Under the pieces are notes generated by a model. It saw only the letters and a program-made list of their open reading frames with translations. It was not told the origin of the DNA and made no database searches. The position numbers were made by a program, and so were the translations under genes. Shown here piece by piece: positions 11,531-22,965 of a stretch of 64,000 nt of DNA. The stretch is from Triglochin maritima. Its lineage: Eukaryota; Streptophyta; Magnoliopsida; Alismatales; Juncaginaceae. Position 1 is the first letter of the stretch, and the number at the start of each line of letters is the position of its first letter. The stretch covers positions 59,976,925 through 60,040,924 of the forward strand of contig OY821772.1 in the NCBI GenBank assembly GCA_963682175.1, read 5' to 3'.

Positions 11531-13700
11531 ACTCTCTCAATTTTAATTTATATAAATTTAGGATCAAATTCCAGTGAATCCCGAGTTCATCTTATTTAGT
11601 TTAAGCCTCCTACAATTTCACAATTGGATCTCATTTACGATTAATCTCACTTTTAATTAGCATAACATTTTTTTTATAATCTACTTTACAATTTTAGATG
11701 TATAGTGGATGGTGGGGGTTTAAAATAAAAAATTAAACTCGGAACTTACTAGATAATTCTTGTATAAATTTAAAAATAAATACTATTTTGTGAAAAAGTG
11801 ACAAAAAAGTTATCTCGTTTGTACGAATATAATTAAAGTGACTTAATTATGGTTTTTACCTAAGATCTACACCATAGCCATTAAAAATGATATGTATGAT
11901 ATAATCCGTTTGGCTACGTGTTTGATATCTGAAATCTGATATTGATTATTTCAACGTCAAAAGCACAACTGCCTTGTGGAGTTGTGGTCAAAACTAACCT
12001 AATTATGTCAAAATTGATAAAATACAACATATTCATTATATATAACGTATATGTATCTATATGCAATCTAGAAGTGCAACAGCTGATTATCAACTCTTGA
12101 CGAAATTAAGTAAACTACTAACTCAATAGATAACATTATTTTTATTTTTATTTTGATGTAATTGGTAGTACACTTCAGGCAATACACGTTTCAATAACAT
12201 GATTTTAGTTTTTAACCTTTATTTATATACCGACCATTGCAAGGACAAAACCTACAATAATAAAAAGATAATAATCGTAGACCTGTATAACGTTCCATTT
12301 AGAGCAACTTAATTAGGGAGGCGATGCTGGAGCAAATCAAGGGATCGATGCTTCGTTGACAAACCAAATTAACAACAAACACTAAAAACGTTTATTTATC
12401 AAAATCAAACACCAATAATGCTTCTTCTAGTCAGATTCCCAAGGAATCGATTCACAAACCCCACAAAAAAAAAGCAATATCAACTCAACAAGTAGACCCT
12501 CACTTTACGCCCTTAATTTAACACAAATCGTAATTACTTTAAGGTCATATCTCATTGGATTTCGCAGATCTAGAATATCAAATAATTCATGGACATTTCC
12601 TGAATTGTTTATACCCATATATTTCTTAAAAAAATGTAGAAGCGAGGGGAAAACACGTGGAAGTTTCATGTTCTTGGAGGATTGGTGGATGATTTTGGAG
12701 GTTTGGTGTTGGAATTTATGCCCGTTCACATAAATCACGTCTAATGGAGACAAGCTACTGACATTTGGGTCAATTTTCAAAGATTCCCCATTAGGAAATT
12801 AAGAATTATGCAAGTAAAGACTATGTTATTTTGTTTTCGAGTTCCAACTTCCACGATCTCAATTAGGACAAATACTACTTACGAAAATGTAAAATACGGA
12901 TTTAACAGCCATCTAATCTAATGATCTGGTAAAATAAGAATTTACAACACATGTTAATAACTAAATTTAATCCTCACTACTTATTAAAAATTGTTGTATG
13001 TGTAAAATATACAAATGTTTGGGTTTTAGCAAGTAAATTCTCCTTCGATACATTATATTTACGTGGAATTTTGCTTACTTTTTTATGGGAGTTAAATACG
13101 AACCATAATCTCACTGAGTAGGGAAGACGACCACTTATTATATGTTCTCTCGTTGACCGAAAAAATATGGATCGATGGTTATTTTGTGCTACAATTTTAC
13201 CAATAATTTTGGGTACACGTGGACGCTACTTGCTTATAGAGGAGATTTCGATGCTAAAAAAATTGGACGAGTGTTAGAAGATTCAATTTTTTTATATTAC
13301 AACCCTTACCATTTTCTCGGTGAAGCACAAACTTGTTGGAAAAGCATATTAAAATTACTGCATAAAAAAACGAAATAAATGATTGAAAAATTACACGATT
13401 TTCAGTAATTAAGTATCATTATTTACATTGCCGATCAAATATACATGATAAATGGTCAACATAATTATATTGTATTTACAATAGAATTATACCGATCATA
13501 CAATAATAGCATAGAAGATTCTTACGTATGAAAATTGGTCATACAATAATAACACCAACTCATATGAGTTGGTAGGTGAGGTAAATGTTGACCAGATGAA
13601 AATCAGTGGTGGCCGGGGAACATTCAAATTAATGAAATTTCGTGAATATTTTGAAAAAAAATCAAACTAGAAAAAAAAAAGCGATGCGATTGAATTTCCC
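11531..13700. other. AT-rich intergenic stretch, nothing recognised
   Basis: No gene, RNA, terminal repeat or LTR is recognised. The frames at 12505-12780 and 13175-13378 have no visible domain or splice context. Confidence 0.5.
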
Positions 13701-13710
13701 GGTCCTTCTT

Positions 13711-13936
13711 CCGTACATACGTCGGCACGTCATGTGAACCGCTCCGAACCACAACCCCTTCTCACACGTGACAAATGGTCTCGACATAGTTCGCTGTTAG
13801 AGCATCATTAACAGCACCCGATCAGTTTCCAGACATCCTGATTACTGTACACACGTCCGCACGTCAGGCGAACCGTTTCGAACCACAACCTCTTCCCATA
13901 CGTGGCAAATGGTCTCCGCAAAAGATTCGCTCTTAG
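13711..13936 (+). promoter_or_regulatory. Duplicated promoter block of SAMDC with ACGTG boxes
   Basis: Two diverged direct copies of a block of about 90 bp lie at 13711-13800 and 13845-13936, offset by 134 bp. Both contain the sequence GAACCACAACC and the core CAAATGGTCTC. Copy 1 carries a perfect G-box CACGTG (13765-13770). Copy 2 carries ACGTGGC (13900-13906), an ABRE-type core. ACGTG boxes are bound by plant bZIP and bHLH factors, so stress or ABA control is a reasonable inference. The block is 120-350 bp upstream of the TATA box. Confidence 0.6.
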
Positions 13937-14058
13937 CTGTCCCACTAACCTTACCTCCCAAACCCCAAACAGCCCCTGTGGACCACGTTTTCGGGCGGTG
14001 ACAGTTATCTTAGAATGACTCGCGTGGAGGTGACCATATCGGGCTAGGGTTTGGGGGC

Positions 14059-14066
14059 TATAAATA
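14059..14066 (+). promoter_or_regulatory. TATA box of SAMDC
   Basis: TATAAATA lies about 30 bp before the inferred transcription start (around 14090), where a CT-rich leader starts. The leader exon would run to a donor at 14270/14271, and a leader intron of 1,208 nt ends with TTTGCAG at 15478. Confidence 0.65.
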
Positions 14067-15297
14067 CCTCGAGTTGGGTCTAGACCTACCGGAATAGAAA
14101 AAAAAGAAAAGAAAGGAAGCTTCTTTGCTTCGTTCCCGTTCGTTCTCTCTTTTGATTCCTCCGTTGGTTTGGACGTCTTTCCCGATTTCTAGGGTTTCGT
14201 CTTGAGATCTGCGTTTCGATTTGAGGAGCGAAAAGGATCGTTCTTCTCTGAATTCAAAACACATATTTTGGTAATTCCTCCTTTGTGATCTCTCGTTCGT
14301 TTTCTTTTGGTGTTTTTTTTTTCCTTTTCCTTTTTCGTGTTGGTTTTAGTTTTGAGATGTTAAGGGGATGCTATTTGTCATCTGATTTCGGGAAGCGATT
14401 TAGTTTTTGTCTTATGTGGTTTTGATTGCGTATTTTGTCATCTTTTAGATATTTTTTATTGTTTATTTATTGTTAGGATTTTGCTTTTTTCGACGTTTGT
14501 TTTTGGAATCTGAGATTGGATTATTGATTTTTCGATTGTTTCTGTTCGATCCATAATTCACGTGATCTACTGTTTGAATCGCTGTTTGGATTCGATATCG
14601 ATTTCCGGAATTTGATTGGATCGATTTAATACATGTCGAACGAATAAACATAAACAAAAACCTAATATCCGTTTGGTTCTCTCTTGATTTTATCGTTTTA
14701 TTCGATTTTTTTATTTATCTTAGGCATCTGTTTCTTTATTGCTAAGAAAACGAAATCGTCCTGATTTATAAGTTTGTTCTTGGTCTATCCTCAATCCACT
14801 TAAGGATTCGTTTCGGTTTGTTCATCGTTTAGTGTTCTTGTTTGGTATTGCTTTTCTTCGGAGAATTCTTCGTTGTGTATGTTTGAGCATTGTGGGGTTT
14901 GTAGGGTGTGGAAATTATTGTTTTTCGAACAATTTATTCGGTCTGGAGTAAATTTCTTCTGAATCTGCCATGAATGAATGCTTAAAAAATATCTTATAGG
15001 ATTTTTTTTTGATGTTGTACCTTTAATATATGAAAAACTTATCGAACATTTCATTTTTAAAAATAAAATAAAAACACGTTGTTATGTTTCATTTTGCCAT
15101 GGTAAATGAGATTACTTTGCTTATTAACTAACTGTTAGAAGTTCAAATTCCTAAATAATAATTCTGTATAATAACCATGAACAAAATACTGGTACAAGGT
15201 GTAACAACTTTGTTTCTCTCACTTTTTTTGTTTATTTTTTCTGAAATTTAGTAGATAACATTATCCTAAATATACCTTTTAGCTTATTAGTTATTAC

Positions 15298-15329
15298 GTG
15301 TGTGTGTATATATATATATACACACACAC
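15298..15329. repeat. Palindromic (GT)n(TA)n(CA)n microsatellite
   Basis: A GT run, a TA run and a CA run form a perfect 32-bp palindrome in the SAMDC leader intron. It is able to form a hairpin in DNA or pre-mRNA. Confidence 0.85.
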
Positions 15330-15486
15330 ATAAATTCTTCTGAAGCCCGAAGTTTTATGCAATTTCAGTGATTATGTGTTACATTCCTTTTGTTATAATG
15401 TGAGAAAACAAGTGCTGGTGTTCTGTTCTATTTTCTCTGGCCATACTCTAACTCTTGTTCATTTGGTTTTGTTTGCAGAAGAATTG

Positions 15487-15495
15487 ATGCTTTAA
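15487..15495 (+). CDS. SAMDC tiny upstream ORF
   Basis: ATG CTT TAA encodes only Met-Leu. Its stop codon shares one base with the ATG of the small uORF (TAATG at 15493-15497). This one-base overlap of a tiny and a small uORF is the conserved leader arrangement of plant SAMDC genes. From the literature, the tiny uORF lets ribosomes bypass the repressive small uORF when polyamines are low. Confidence 0.9.
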   Translation: ML

Positions 15496-15731
15496 TGGAG
15501 ACAAAAGGTGGAAAAATGCAGTCTAGTAATTCATTACAGTACGAAGCTCCCCTTGGCTATGGTATTGAAGACGTTCGACCAAACGGAGGCATCAAGAAGT
15601 TCCAATCTGCTGCATACTCCAACGTAAGATTTGAATCATTTCATGTTCATGGTTCGTCTGTTGAATGATATGATTATATTATTAACTTTTTTCCTTCTGT
15701 TTTGCTGCAGTGCGTGAGGAAGCCATCCTGA
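15495..15731 (+). CDS. SAMDC small upstream ORF (conserved peptide, spliced)
   Basis: A 49-residue peptide is encoded by two exons, 15495-15623 and 15711-15731, split by an 87-nt intron (GTAAGA...TGCAG). The peptide contains YEAPLGYGIEDVRPNGG and ends YSNCVRKPS. This is the strongly conserved small-uORF peptide of plant AdoMetDC mRNAs, normally 48-54 residues. In the family it stalls ribosomes when polyamines are high and so represses the main ORF. The N-terminal part is more variable, as usual. The conserved intron inside this uORF is also a family trait. Confidence 0.95.
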
Positions 15732-15919
15732 CTACCCCACTGAGAATTCTTAAGTAACTTAGGATTTCCCTTTTTCTGCACTTTCAATTCTGAGGTCAAT
15801 TTCGTTGTCCTGGCTAGCTGCTTTCCGAGAACCAACTCTTGATTTTTTTGTCTTCTTTTACTTCTGTCTCTCCTTCCCTTGTTTTGTTTCTTTGTTCCTT
15901 CCTAGCATTCTCTGATCAA

Positions 15920-17056
15920 ATGGAAATCATTGATTCCCCAATGTCGAGTCCAATTGGGTTTGAGGGCTTTGAGAAACGCCTTGAGATCACTTTCTCTAAT
16001 GCAACACTGCTTTCAACTCCTCAAGGCAAGGGTCTCCGTGCTCTCTCGAGGGCACAGATTGATTCCATTCTCGACGAAGCTAAATGCACAATTGTGTCTC
16101 ACCTCTCCAATGAGGACTTTGACTCTTACGTCCTCTCTGAGTCTAGCCTCTTCATTTATCCCTTGAAGATCATCCTAAAGACATGTGGTACCACCAAGCT
16201 GCTCCTTGCAATACCGTTGATTCTGGAACTAGCTTCTGAGCTATCACTTTCTGTAATGTCTGCAAAGTACTCTCGTGGCAGCTTCATTTTCCCATCTGCC
16301 CAGCCTGCTCCGCACCGCAACTTCACTGAGGAAGTTTCTGTTCTTGATGACTACTTCGGTGGTCTTGCCTCTGGTGGCAATGCGTATGTGCTTGGTGACC
16401 CTGACATGCCAAACCATAACTGGCACCTGTACTATGCCACTGATAAGCCTGAGGACCCCAATGTGACTCTGGAGATGTGCATGACTGGTCTGAACAGTGA
16501 CCTTGCATCAGTGTTCTTCAAGAAACCAGCTGTTTATGGGGAGAATTCTTCTGCCAAGCAAATGACCACACTTGCTGGAATTTCTGAAATCATCCCCGAG
16601 ATGGAAATCTGTGATTTTGAATTCGAACCATGTGGATATTCAATGAACGGCATCACTGGCAGTGCACTCTCGACGATCCATGTCACACCGGAAGATGGAT
16701 TCAGCTATGCCAGCTATGAAGCCATGGGATTTGACCCCAACAAGCTGGACTGTGAAATGCTGATGGAGAGAGTTCTGAGTTGCTTCGGCCCTTCAAGTTT
16801 CTCCACTGCTGTCACAATCTTTGGTGACCGTCGAAAAGCTGGTTCGTGGGCAAGTGAGGGAAATGTGAAGGGCTATGCTCTCACAGACGTGGTGGAACAG
16901 GAACTCCCAGGTGGAGGCTTATTGGTGTACCAGACCTTCACTGCCCGGGCTACGTCTCCGAGGTCGACCTTGAACTGTTGGACTGGAAGTGACTCGAGTG
17001 ACGATGGAAGGTCAAGTGAAGATGAAGCCGAGGAGATGCTATGTGGGGAAAAATGA
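15920..17056 (+). CDS. SAMDC: S-adenosylmethionine decarboxylase proenzyme
   Basis: This cytosolic pyruvoyl enzyme decarboxylates S-adenosylmethionine to supply aminopropyl groups for spermidine and spermine. The 378-residue protein is about the usual plant length. Visible landmarks are GFEGFEKRLE near the N-terminus (Glu15, Glu18) and the self-cleavage site LSESSLF (cleavage before Ser75, which becomes the pyruvoyl group). KTCGTTKLLL contains the catalytic Cys89, and CGYSMN and IHVTPEDGFSYAS lie in the large subunit. The acidic, serine-rich C-terminus is typical. The frame is open further upstream, but ATG at 15920 is its first ATG and gives the family N-terminus. The main ORF has no intron, as in other plants. 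The two uORFs upstream indicate polyamine-dependent translation. No lesion is seen. Confidence 0.97.
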   Translation: MEIIDSPMSSPIGFEGFEKRLEITFSNATLLSTPQGKGLRALSRAQIDSILDEAKCTIVSHLSNEDFDSYVLSESSLFIYPLKIILKTCGTTKLLLAIPLILELASELSLSVMSAKYSRGSFIFPSAQPAPHRNFTEEVSVLDDYFGGLASGGNAYVLGDPDMPNHNWHLYYATDKPEDPNVTLEMCMTGLNSDLASVFFKKPAVYGENSSAKQMTTLAGISEIIPEMEICDFEFEPCGYSMNGITGSALSTIHVTPEDGFSYASYEAMGFDPNKLDCEMLMERVLSCFGPSSFSTAVTIFGDRRKAGSWASEGNVKGYALTDVVEQELPGGGLLVYQTFTARATSPRSTLNCWTGSDSSDDGRSSEDEAEEMLCGEK

Positions 17057-17290
17057 GAGTTGAACTGTGATTTGTCTTTGTTTTCATTTTTTATTTGCTT
17101 TGGATTAGCAGGCAGCCAGATATATTCTACTATGTCTATGGTTTATTTTGTTTCCCGCTGATCCTAGGGCTCTTATTTCTATCTAAATAAAGCCTCTTTT
17201 GTATCAGCATTTCCTATGTTTGTAATACCTGCCGAAATGTGGTGATATAAATAAGCAGATTGTTCTGCATTTTAGTCTCTGTGTTTGCTT
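17057..17290 (+). terminator. SAMDC 3' UTR and poly(A) signal
   Basis: The AT/T-rich 3' UTR contains AATAAA at 17186-17191 and TTTGTA-type upstream elements. The cleavage site is probably within about 30-90 bp after it. The following stretch to 18190 is intergenic and shows nothing else. Confidence 0.55.
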
Positions 17291-18210
17291 TCTGATCTTT
17301 GATATCTCCTTCAGTTCGATATGCTTGTCTAATGAATATAGTCAAATAATCTCATCCCCACTATAAATTGCCATAATTTTTTCGTGGTTCTCCTGTATCT
17401 TGTTCTCCATTCATGGTCAACGAGGATCACTGTAATTTTTTTATAATTAGGAAGGCATTATGCATTCCTCTTTGTTGCAATCGACACGATTATCCTCTTT
17501 GCGCGAATGTTTGCCAAAGATGCTCTCTCTGTCGTATGTAATCAATGACTGATCTGTGTACGTTTCCCGAAAATTTTAAAGCATTGACAATTTGGAAACC
17601 TCCCCCGTTTTCACAACTTCATATATAACCGCGAATTTAAGGTTCGAAATTGATTTTTTTTATAAAAAACAAGAACATGGGAAACCTCTTACTTCTGTTA
17701 TTTCAGGATGCAAACAAGCTTTTTTTCAAGTCTCAAAAGGAACTCAGAAAAAAAAATAGATCCTATCAGTAGATTCATTGTACCATTTTGTTTTTAAAAC
17801 AAGCAGCTCCACAATCATGAAGTTCCTCGGTTCTGTTTCAAACAAATACGTGACATACCATAACCATCTGAAGTCCTAAGCTTTGTTTCGTGACTTTTAA
17901 TTTTTTTTCTAAGATATAAGATGAGGTAAACATTACCCGAAAACATACTTAGCTAATACCATAGTTGTGAATCATTTTACTGCGTACTGCGTAAAGCAAA
18001 GCAAATAATACACCCAAACGCGTGATTAATCCAATCGACAAATTTCCCAACCTTGAATAAATCAAAATCAACCATTGACCGGACGACCCCACCCCAATAG
18101 GCAATAACTAAATTTCCTAAAATCAACAAGGACAAACCTGCAAAACTCCCACCCAAGCGAGATTAGACCAAAACCCGACCACAAAGAAAGAAAGAAAGAA
18201 ATCGTGAAAA

Positions 18211-21200
18211 ATGAGACCAACTTTTTGCCAAAGCTGTCTGGCATCGATCCTGAAATTTCTGAACTTCCTCCAAGGCTTCGTGGGCGTGTCGATCGTGATC
18301 TACTCAATCTGGATTCTCGACCACTGGTTCAAACACGACCTCGTCGGGAAATTCCAATCCAAACCCCACCTCGCCGTCCCCGACCTCCCCGCCCCATGGT
18401 AGGAATCAGAATTTCTAGAAACCCTAATTTTGTTCCCAAAGCTCTCATCTTTATCGGTTTGGTGTAGGTTCGTTTACTGCATGATGGGGTTGGGGGGGTT
18501 GATGTGCTTGTTCGCTTTCGCCGGGTACGTTGCCGCCGAGACTGTTAAGGGATGTTGCCTTTGCTTTGTATCCTCTTTGATTTTTTGTTTTTTTTTGGTC
18601 TTAACTTTAGTTTTTGTTGATGATAGTTGTTACTGGTGCTTTGATTGTTGGTTGTTTTTATGGTTTATTAGTTGGCGGTCGAGTTTTGGATGGGTTGATA
18701 AGCTAATGCCTTTAAAAACTTCATTACAACAAGATGAAGATCAATGTTAGAGCCTTTTTCGGAGACCAACTTTAGACGAGTTTCGAAGCCTTTTTTTTAA
18801 ATGAAAAGGTTTGTAGGAAGACTGAATGGTATATAAATGTCTATTAGTTTGTCTGATGATAAGGCAATGGTTATCTGAAACAAAGAAACTTGTTATGACG
18901 ACCGGCCCCATATGTTTAAGTGGGTATACAAGCAAGTAATTAAGCTCTTTAGCATCCCAAACCACAAAAAAAAATCATGCAAATTGCTATTCCAGTTTCC
19001 ACTATTACTGGGGATATAGGTAGCTGTTGTGAAGTCCCACAATAACAGCTTAACTTCTAAAATGCAAGATTAAAAGGATGCTGATTTAAGTTCAATGGAA
19101 TTATTTCAGTTTTTCTATCTCCTTCTTGCCAAGTAGTGAGCTAGATAAGAATGAGAAAGACTAGCGTATGTGTTGGATCTTCTTGTGGACACATTTCCTG
19201 ATTTGACTACGGTTCAATAAGTTGGGTTTGATTTTGTAGAAATAACCTTCTCCTGTTTTACAAAGCCTTAAACGAAGCACTTGAATGGTTGAGAGCAAAA
19301 GTTTGAGGGAAGCTTGCAAGAGAGGTTGAGACATTTAGAGAACTTAAACAAAGTTGAGAAAATAGTAGTCAATGTTGTAAGGCTAAGCTTTTTTTGCAAG
19401 CAAAATTCCTCATAGAATTTATCTAATGGTTCTTGGAGAAGAAGAGAGGAGTATACTTGAAGAGAAAGACCTTACATGCAAACATGATTACAGGAATAAG
19501 ATATTGGATGAATGTTGAACTCATTCATCCAAGAGTATGAAAAATCAAAAGAAACCAACTTGAGGTATTGGTTCATCGATTTTAGGTGTTTAACAATTTG
19601 TACGTTGTGCTCTGTTTGGGTTTCCCCATTCATGCAATAGCCCGACAATTCAAGAGAATCCCTCGAGGTGAGGTGTTGGTTCATCAACTTGAGATGTTGA
19701 ACGATTTGTTTATTGTGCTCAGTTTGAGTTTCCACATACATCCAATAGTCTAACAATTTAAGAGAAACCAACTTGTGTTGGTTCATTCACCTGAATTGGC
19801 ATGTTGAATAATGTGTTCATTGTGGTCAGTTGAAGTTTTGGGTCTACATTTTCAGATCATTGCTGCTCTAGTTCATTGTTTTAAGCTTATGCACTAGTGT
19901 TTCTTACTGTTTGGGGGTAACTAGCTCCATTATAGTGATTCATTGGTGAAGCTTGAGGTGGCAACTAGTGTTTATGGTTGGGATTTTTTTTCTATGCTAG
20001 GGATATTTATGTCCATTGTCAAACACCTCTGAACCATGTGTTAAGAACAGCTCTTTGTTGAAGGATGCTTACCTTTTGTCTACAATATCCATTCAACAAT
20101 ATATTGGCCTAATTTATAGGACCAAATTTTTTCATGTTAATGGACATGACCAATGTTCAGAATTTTGCATACCCAAACTATGGAAAAGAGTTTGTAGAGT
20201 GTGCAATGCACTTCTCATCCAATGTCGCATTAGAAACTTGTTTGTGAAAAAAAGTGTCAAATCTGATGCTTCATATCACCACATATATTGCGTATGCCAG
20301 TATGAACCTTTATGTGACATCGTGCAACACATATGCCTCACAAACCTTAATGCTGGTGGCCGTGACCTAGTGCCAAACTTACGCACTTATACCTATCACT
20401 GAGACCTGGGAATCGGGTCGGCCCAGCCCAGCCCGGCCGAATTGGCCTGGCGTGCTGGGCCGTGCCGGCATGGCCCAGTTCCCAGGTCTATATCACTCTG
20501 GTTTTCTTAAATTTGCACGTAGTCATGCATAGCACTCCATCACTGAACCTTGAATTACACACCACTCTGGTTTTGCAGTTAAGTACATATTCATCTTGCT
20601 ACATAACAGAATTTGACAAACATCTATGAAGCATGGATCATAATGGAAATTTTTTGTACGTCGTGCCAATCAATCATAACATTTTTTTTCTGCAAGTAGG
20701 GTGTTATATGGATATTTTTATCTAAATCATAACTAACAAGAATTATGAATGATATTTACTCTGGTGTGGGTGGGTGCCTTTTGCTTATTTAGTTTTGACC
20801 ATTTATCATGGAATTTCATCTGTGATTGCATCAGCATATATTCCTCTTCCATGGCATCCTTGACCATGGCAGTATGCTCTCCTGTCCACTTTATTTATTG
20901 TACTAGAATCTGTTTTGCTGGGTTTCGTACTCCTAGACAAACGTTGGGAGGAGGTTAGCTTTTAGTTTCTACAAACCACAACCTTAACTGTAATTCTAGG
21001 CACACCCGTGCCATTTGTTTTTCATATAATTATGATTTTTGCATGTTGTGTGTTACAGGACATTCCAAATGATCCTACTGGAGAGATTGATGAGCTTCGT
21101 TCATTTTTTGCAACAAACCTTTTAATATGCAAGTGGTCAGGACTAACTGTGATTGTTATCCAGGTATTATCATATTATCTTGTGGAAATGCCCAGACTTT

Positions 21201-22134
21201 TATTCTGTTATAACTTTTAAGTAGGATAGTATCACCTTTCACCTTTGCTGCAGTCATAAGTCAGAATTCATATCCACGTATCTTGGTTAAAAGGTAACCA
21301 GAATTCATATCCCATTAAATTTTGTCTCTTATTTAACTCTTAGGATATCCTTCTTTATATACTTATTGGGGCCCTTTAAGTTCTAAAATGCGAAATCCAG
21401 TCTTAAGATTGCTTGGTGATTGGATTAGCCAAGGATGTTCAACAATTTTTGTACCTTATCCATTTGTAACTTTGGCCATCTTCTTACATATTTCCCGTAA
21501 GATACATGATGCAGAATCAAAAGGTTATGATTTGAGTATAGCAGACACTGTATGTAGCAGGCGGCAGGCGCTATATGAAATGGCCATATGGGACCTGCTA
21601 CATATATGATCTTTGAAGAATAGAAAATACATCTATATGAAGGCCAGTCCTATTTTTCTTGACCTAATGTTTGAGAATAGAAAATACAACCTATCTGTTC
21701 AACTTTGAATTACATTACCTCAAAGTGTCTCCTTGGCCGCAAATTGGCTCCAAAGTACCAATTTGCGTGGACTAAAAACATGTTTGAAAAGCTACTAAAT
21801 AATCATTCTGATCTTGGCAGCAAGGTGACACTAAAGACCAATTTGTATGGACCACAGAAGATGTCCACAAACCTACAGATTTTTTATTTTCCTGCTCTTT
21901 ATCAGTCTACAGCATATTGTGTTTTTGTTTGCAAGTTCTTTAAATCTTTAATAGTTTATCCCAATATCAACTAACGCCCCCTGTTTTCCTGCATGTTTCA
22001 AGGCACTATCACTCATATTAGCAATTGTCCTGCGATCCATGGTTTCAATTAGCGATGACTTTGACAGTGATGATGAGTATGTTCCAATCAGAAGGCCACT
22101 TCTGAATCCTCAATATGTGCCATCTCAGGTTTGA
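18211..22134 (+). CDS. TET18: Tetraspanin, TET18 type
   Basis: This is a four-pass membrane scaffold protein. Exons are 18211-18398, 18468-18567, 20873-20953, 21059-21163 and 22003-22134. All junctions are GT-AG and keep frame, giving 201 residues. The N-terminus (MRPTFCQSCLASILKFLNFLQ) starts transmembrane segment 1. DLPAPWF precedes segment 2, followed by AAETVKGCCLCFY with the plant GCC motif. Segment 3 is YALLSTLFIVLES. The extracellular loop contains RWEEDIPNDPTGEIDELRSF, and segment 4 is GLTVIVIQALSLILAIVLR. The acidic DDFDSDDEY tail motif is typical. Compared with Arabidopsis TET18 as remembered, the small loop is shorter and the tail stops about 25-30 residues early, after a possible lost donor. 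The first large intron carries a tandem repeat and a small hAT-like element. Confidence 0.88.
19536..19850. repeat. Tandem repeat of about 115-120 bp in tetraspanin intron 2
   Basis: Three diverged copies share AGAGAAACCAACTTG, TTGGTTCATC and TTGTGCTCAGTTT-type segments, beginning near 19545, 19650 and 19760. The copies explain the 104-codon minus-strand frame at 19472-19786, which is not a gene. Confidence 0.7.
20401..20489. mobile_element. Very small hAT-like MITE (GGCCCAG-rich)
   Basis: The termini are GAGACCTGGGAA and TTCCCAGGTCT. They are flanked by ctatcact (20393-20400) and atatcact (20490-20497), a 7/8 match to an 8-bp target duplication. The 89-bp interior is packed with GGCCCAG/CTGGGCC variants and stands out as very GC-rich in an AT-rich intron. 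Confidence 0.7.
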
Positions 22135-22960
22135 TATATGCTGCAAAGAAGCAAGAAGCAAAAGGTATAGTGTACTGTACACACTTCATAGATGTTCAAG
22201 CCTGTGATTATGCATAAGAAAGTTGCCAAAAGGTCTGCCAAAATTATTAGCTCCGTGACGGCCAAACGGCACAATCCATTCGCCCTAGCTTGAGCCTCGC
22301 ATCAGAATTATATGTTTCTAACGTGTGACAAATATTCAGTGATTTAGAACCCAAACCTTCTCCATTTTCTTTCTACTTGAAAATTTGTTTTCATCTACTC
22401 AATAAAGAACATCATATAACAGTGTCCACTGTTTATTCCTACACAATTCATTCATCTCTAATTAGTCATAGATTAGTGTCCTAGATGACTTTGGTAGTTT
22501 ATTTCCAGCTCTTTCTTCTAAATTTTGATTTCTTCTCTATAAAAAGTATTTTTGCTGATGAAGCTGCATTTCTAGGTGGTTGCATTTGCAGTGCTTGTGC
22601 TAAACATGTTTGAAGTTCATGCTATCGACCCAAAGTACTGGATCTCCATCTAGTAGCTGTAAACAAAACGTAAATTATGCTATGTAAGTATAAGACAGAG
22701 GGAGCATCTCATTTTTCGGAATTTTGTGTTTGGTATGTGTGTTGTTGCTTGCTATTTATTATCCTGTACAGCTTGTACAGACGCCGTTTATTGCCCAAGG
22801 GAGTAAATATGGTGATGGACTTTCTACGAGTTTGGTGTAACTATGAAAAATGACAGTACATACTTAATAATGTGTTGAAATAATGCCCTGTTGTTCAATT
22901 TGAGAGCTGCCAGCATCCACCTTGTGAAAGATACAATTACAACTTGTATAGTTGTATGGC
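22135..22960 (+). other. Tetraspanin 3' flank
   Basis: This probably holds the 3' UTR and terminator of the tetraspanin gene (AATAAAGAAC near 22400). I looked for a last exon encoding the REKYGLN-type C-terminal tail of TET18 proteins and did not find one. Confidence 0.45.
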
Positions 22961-22965
22961 AGCTG

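Noticed and set aside
15839..15919. N-terminal extension of SAMDC that could look like a signal peptide
   Set aside because: The extension starts at a TTG, not ATG, and the family N-terminus begins near the ATG at 15920.
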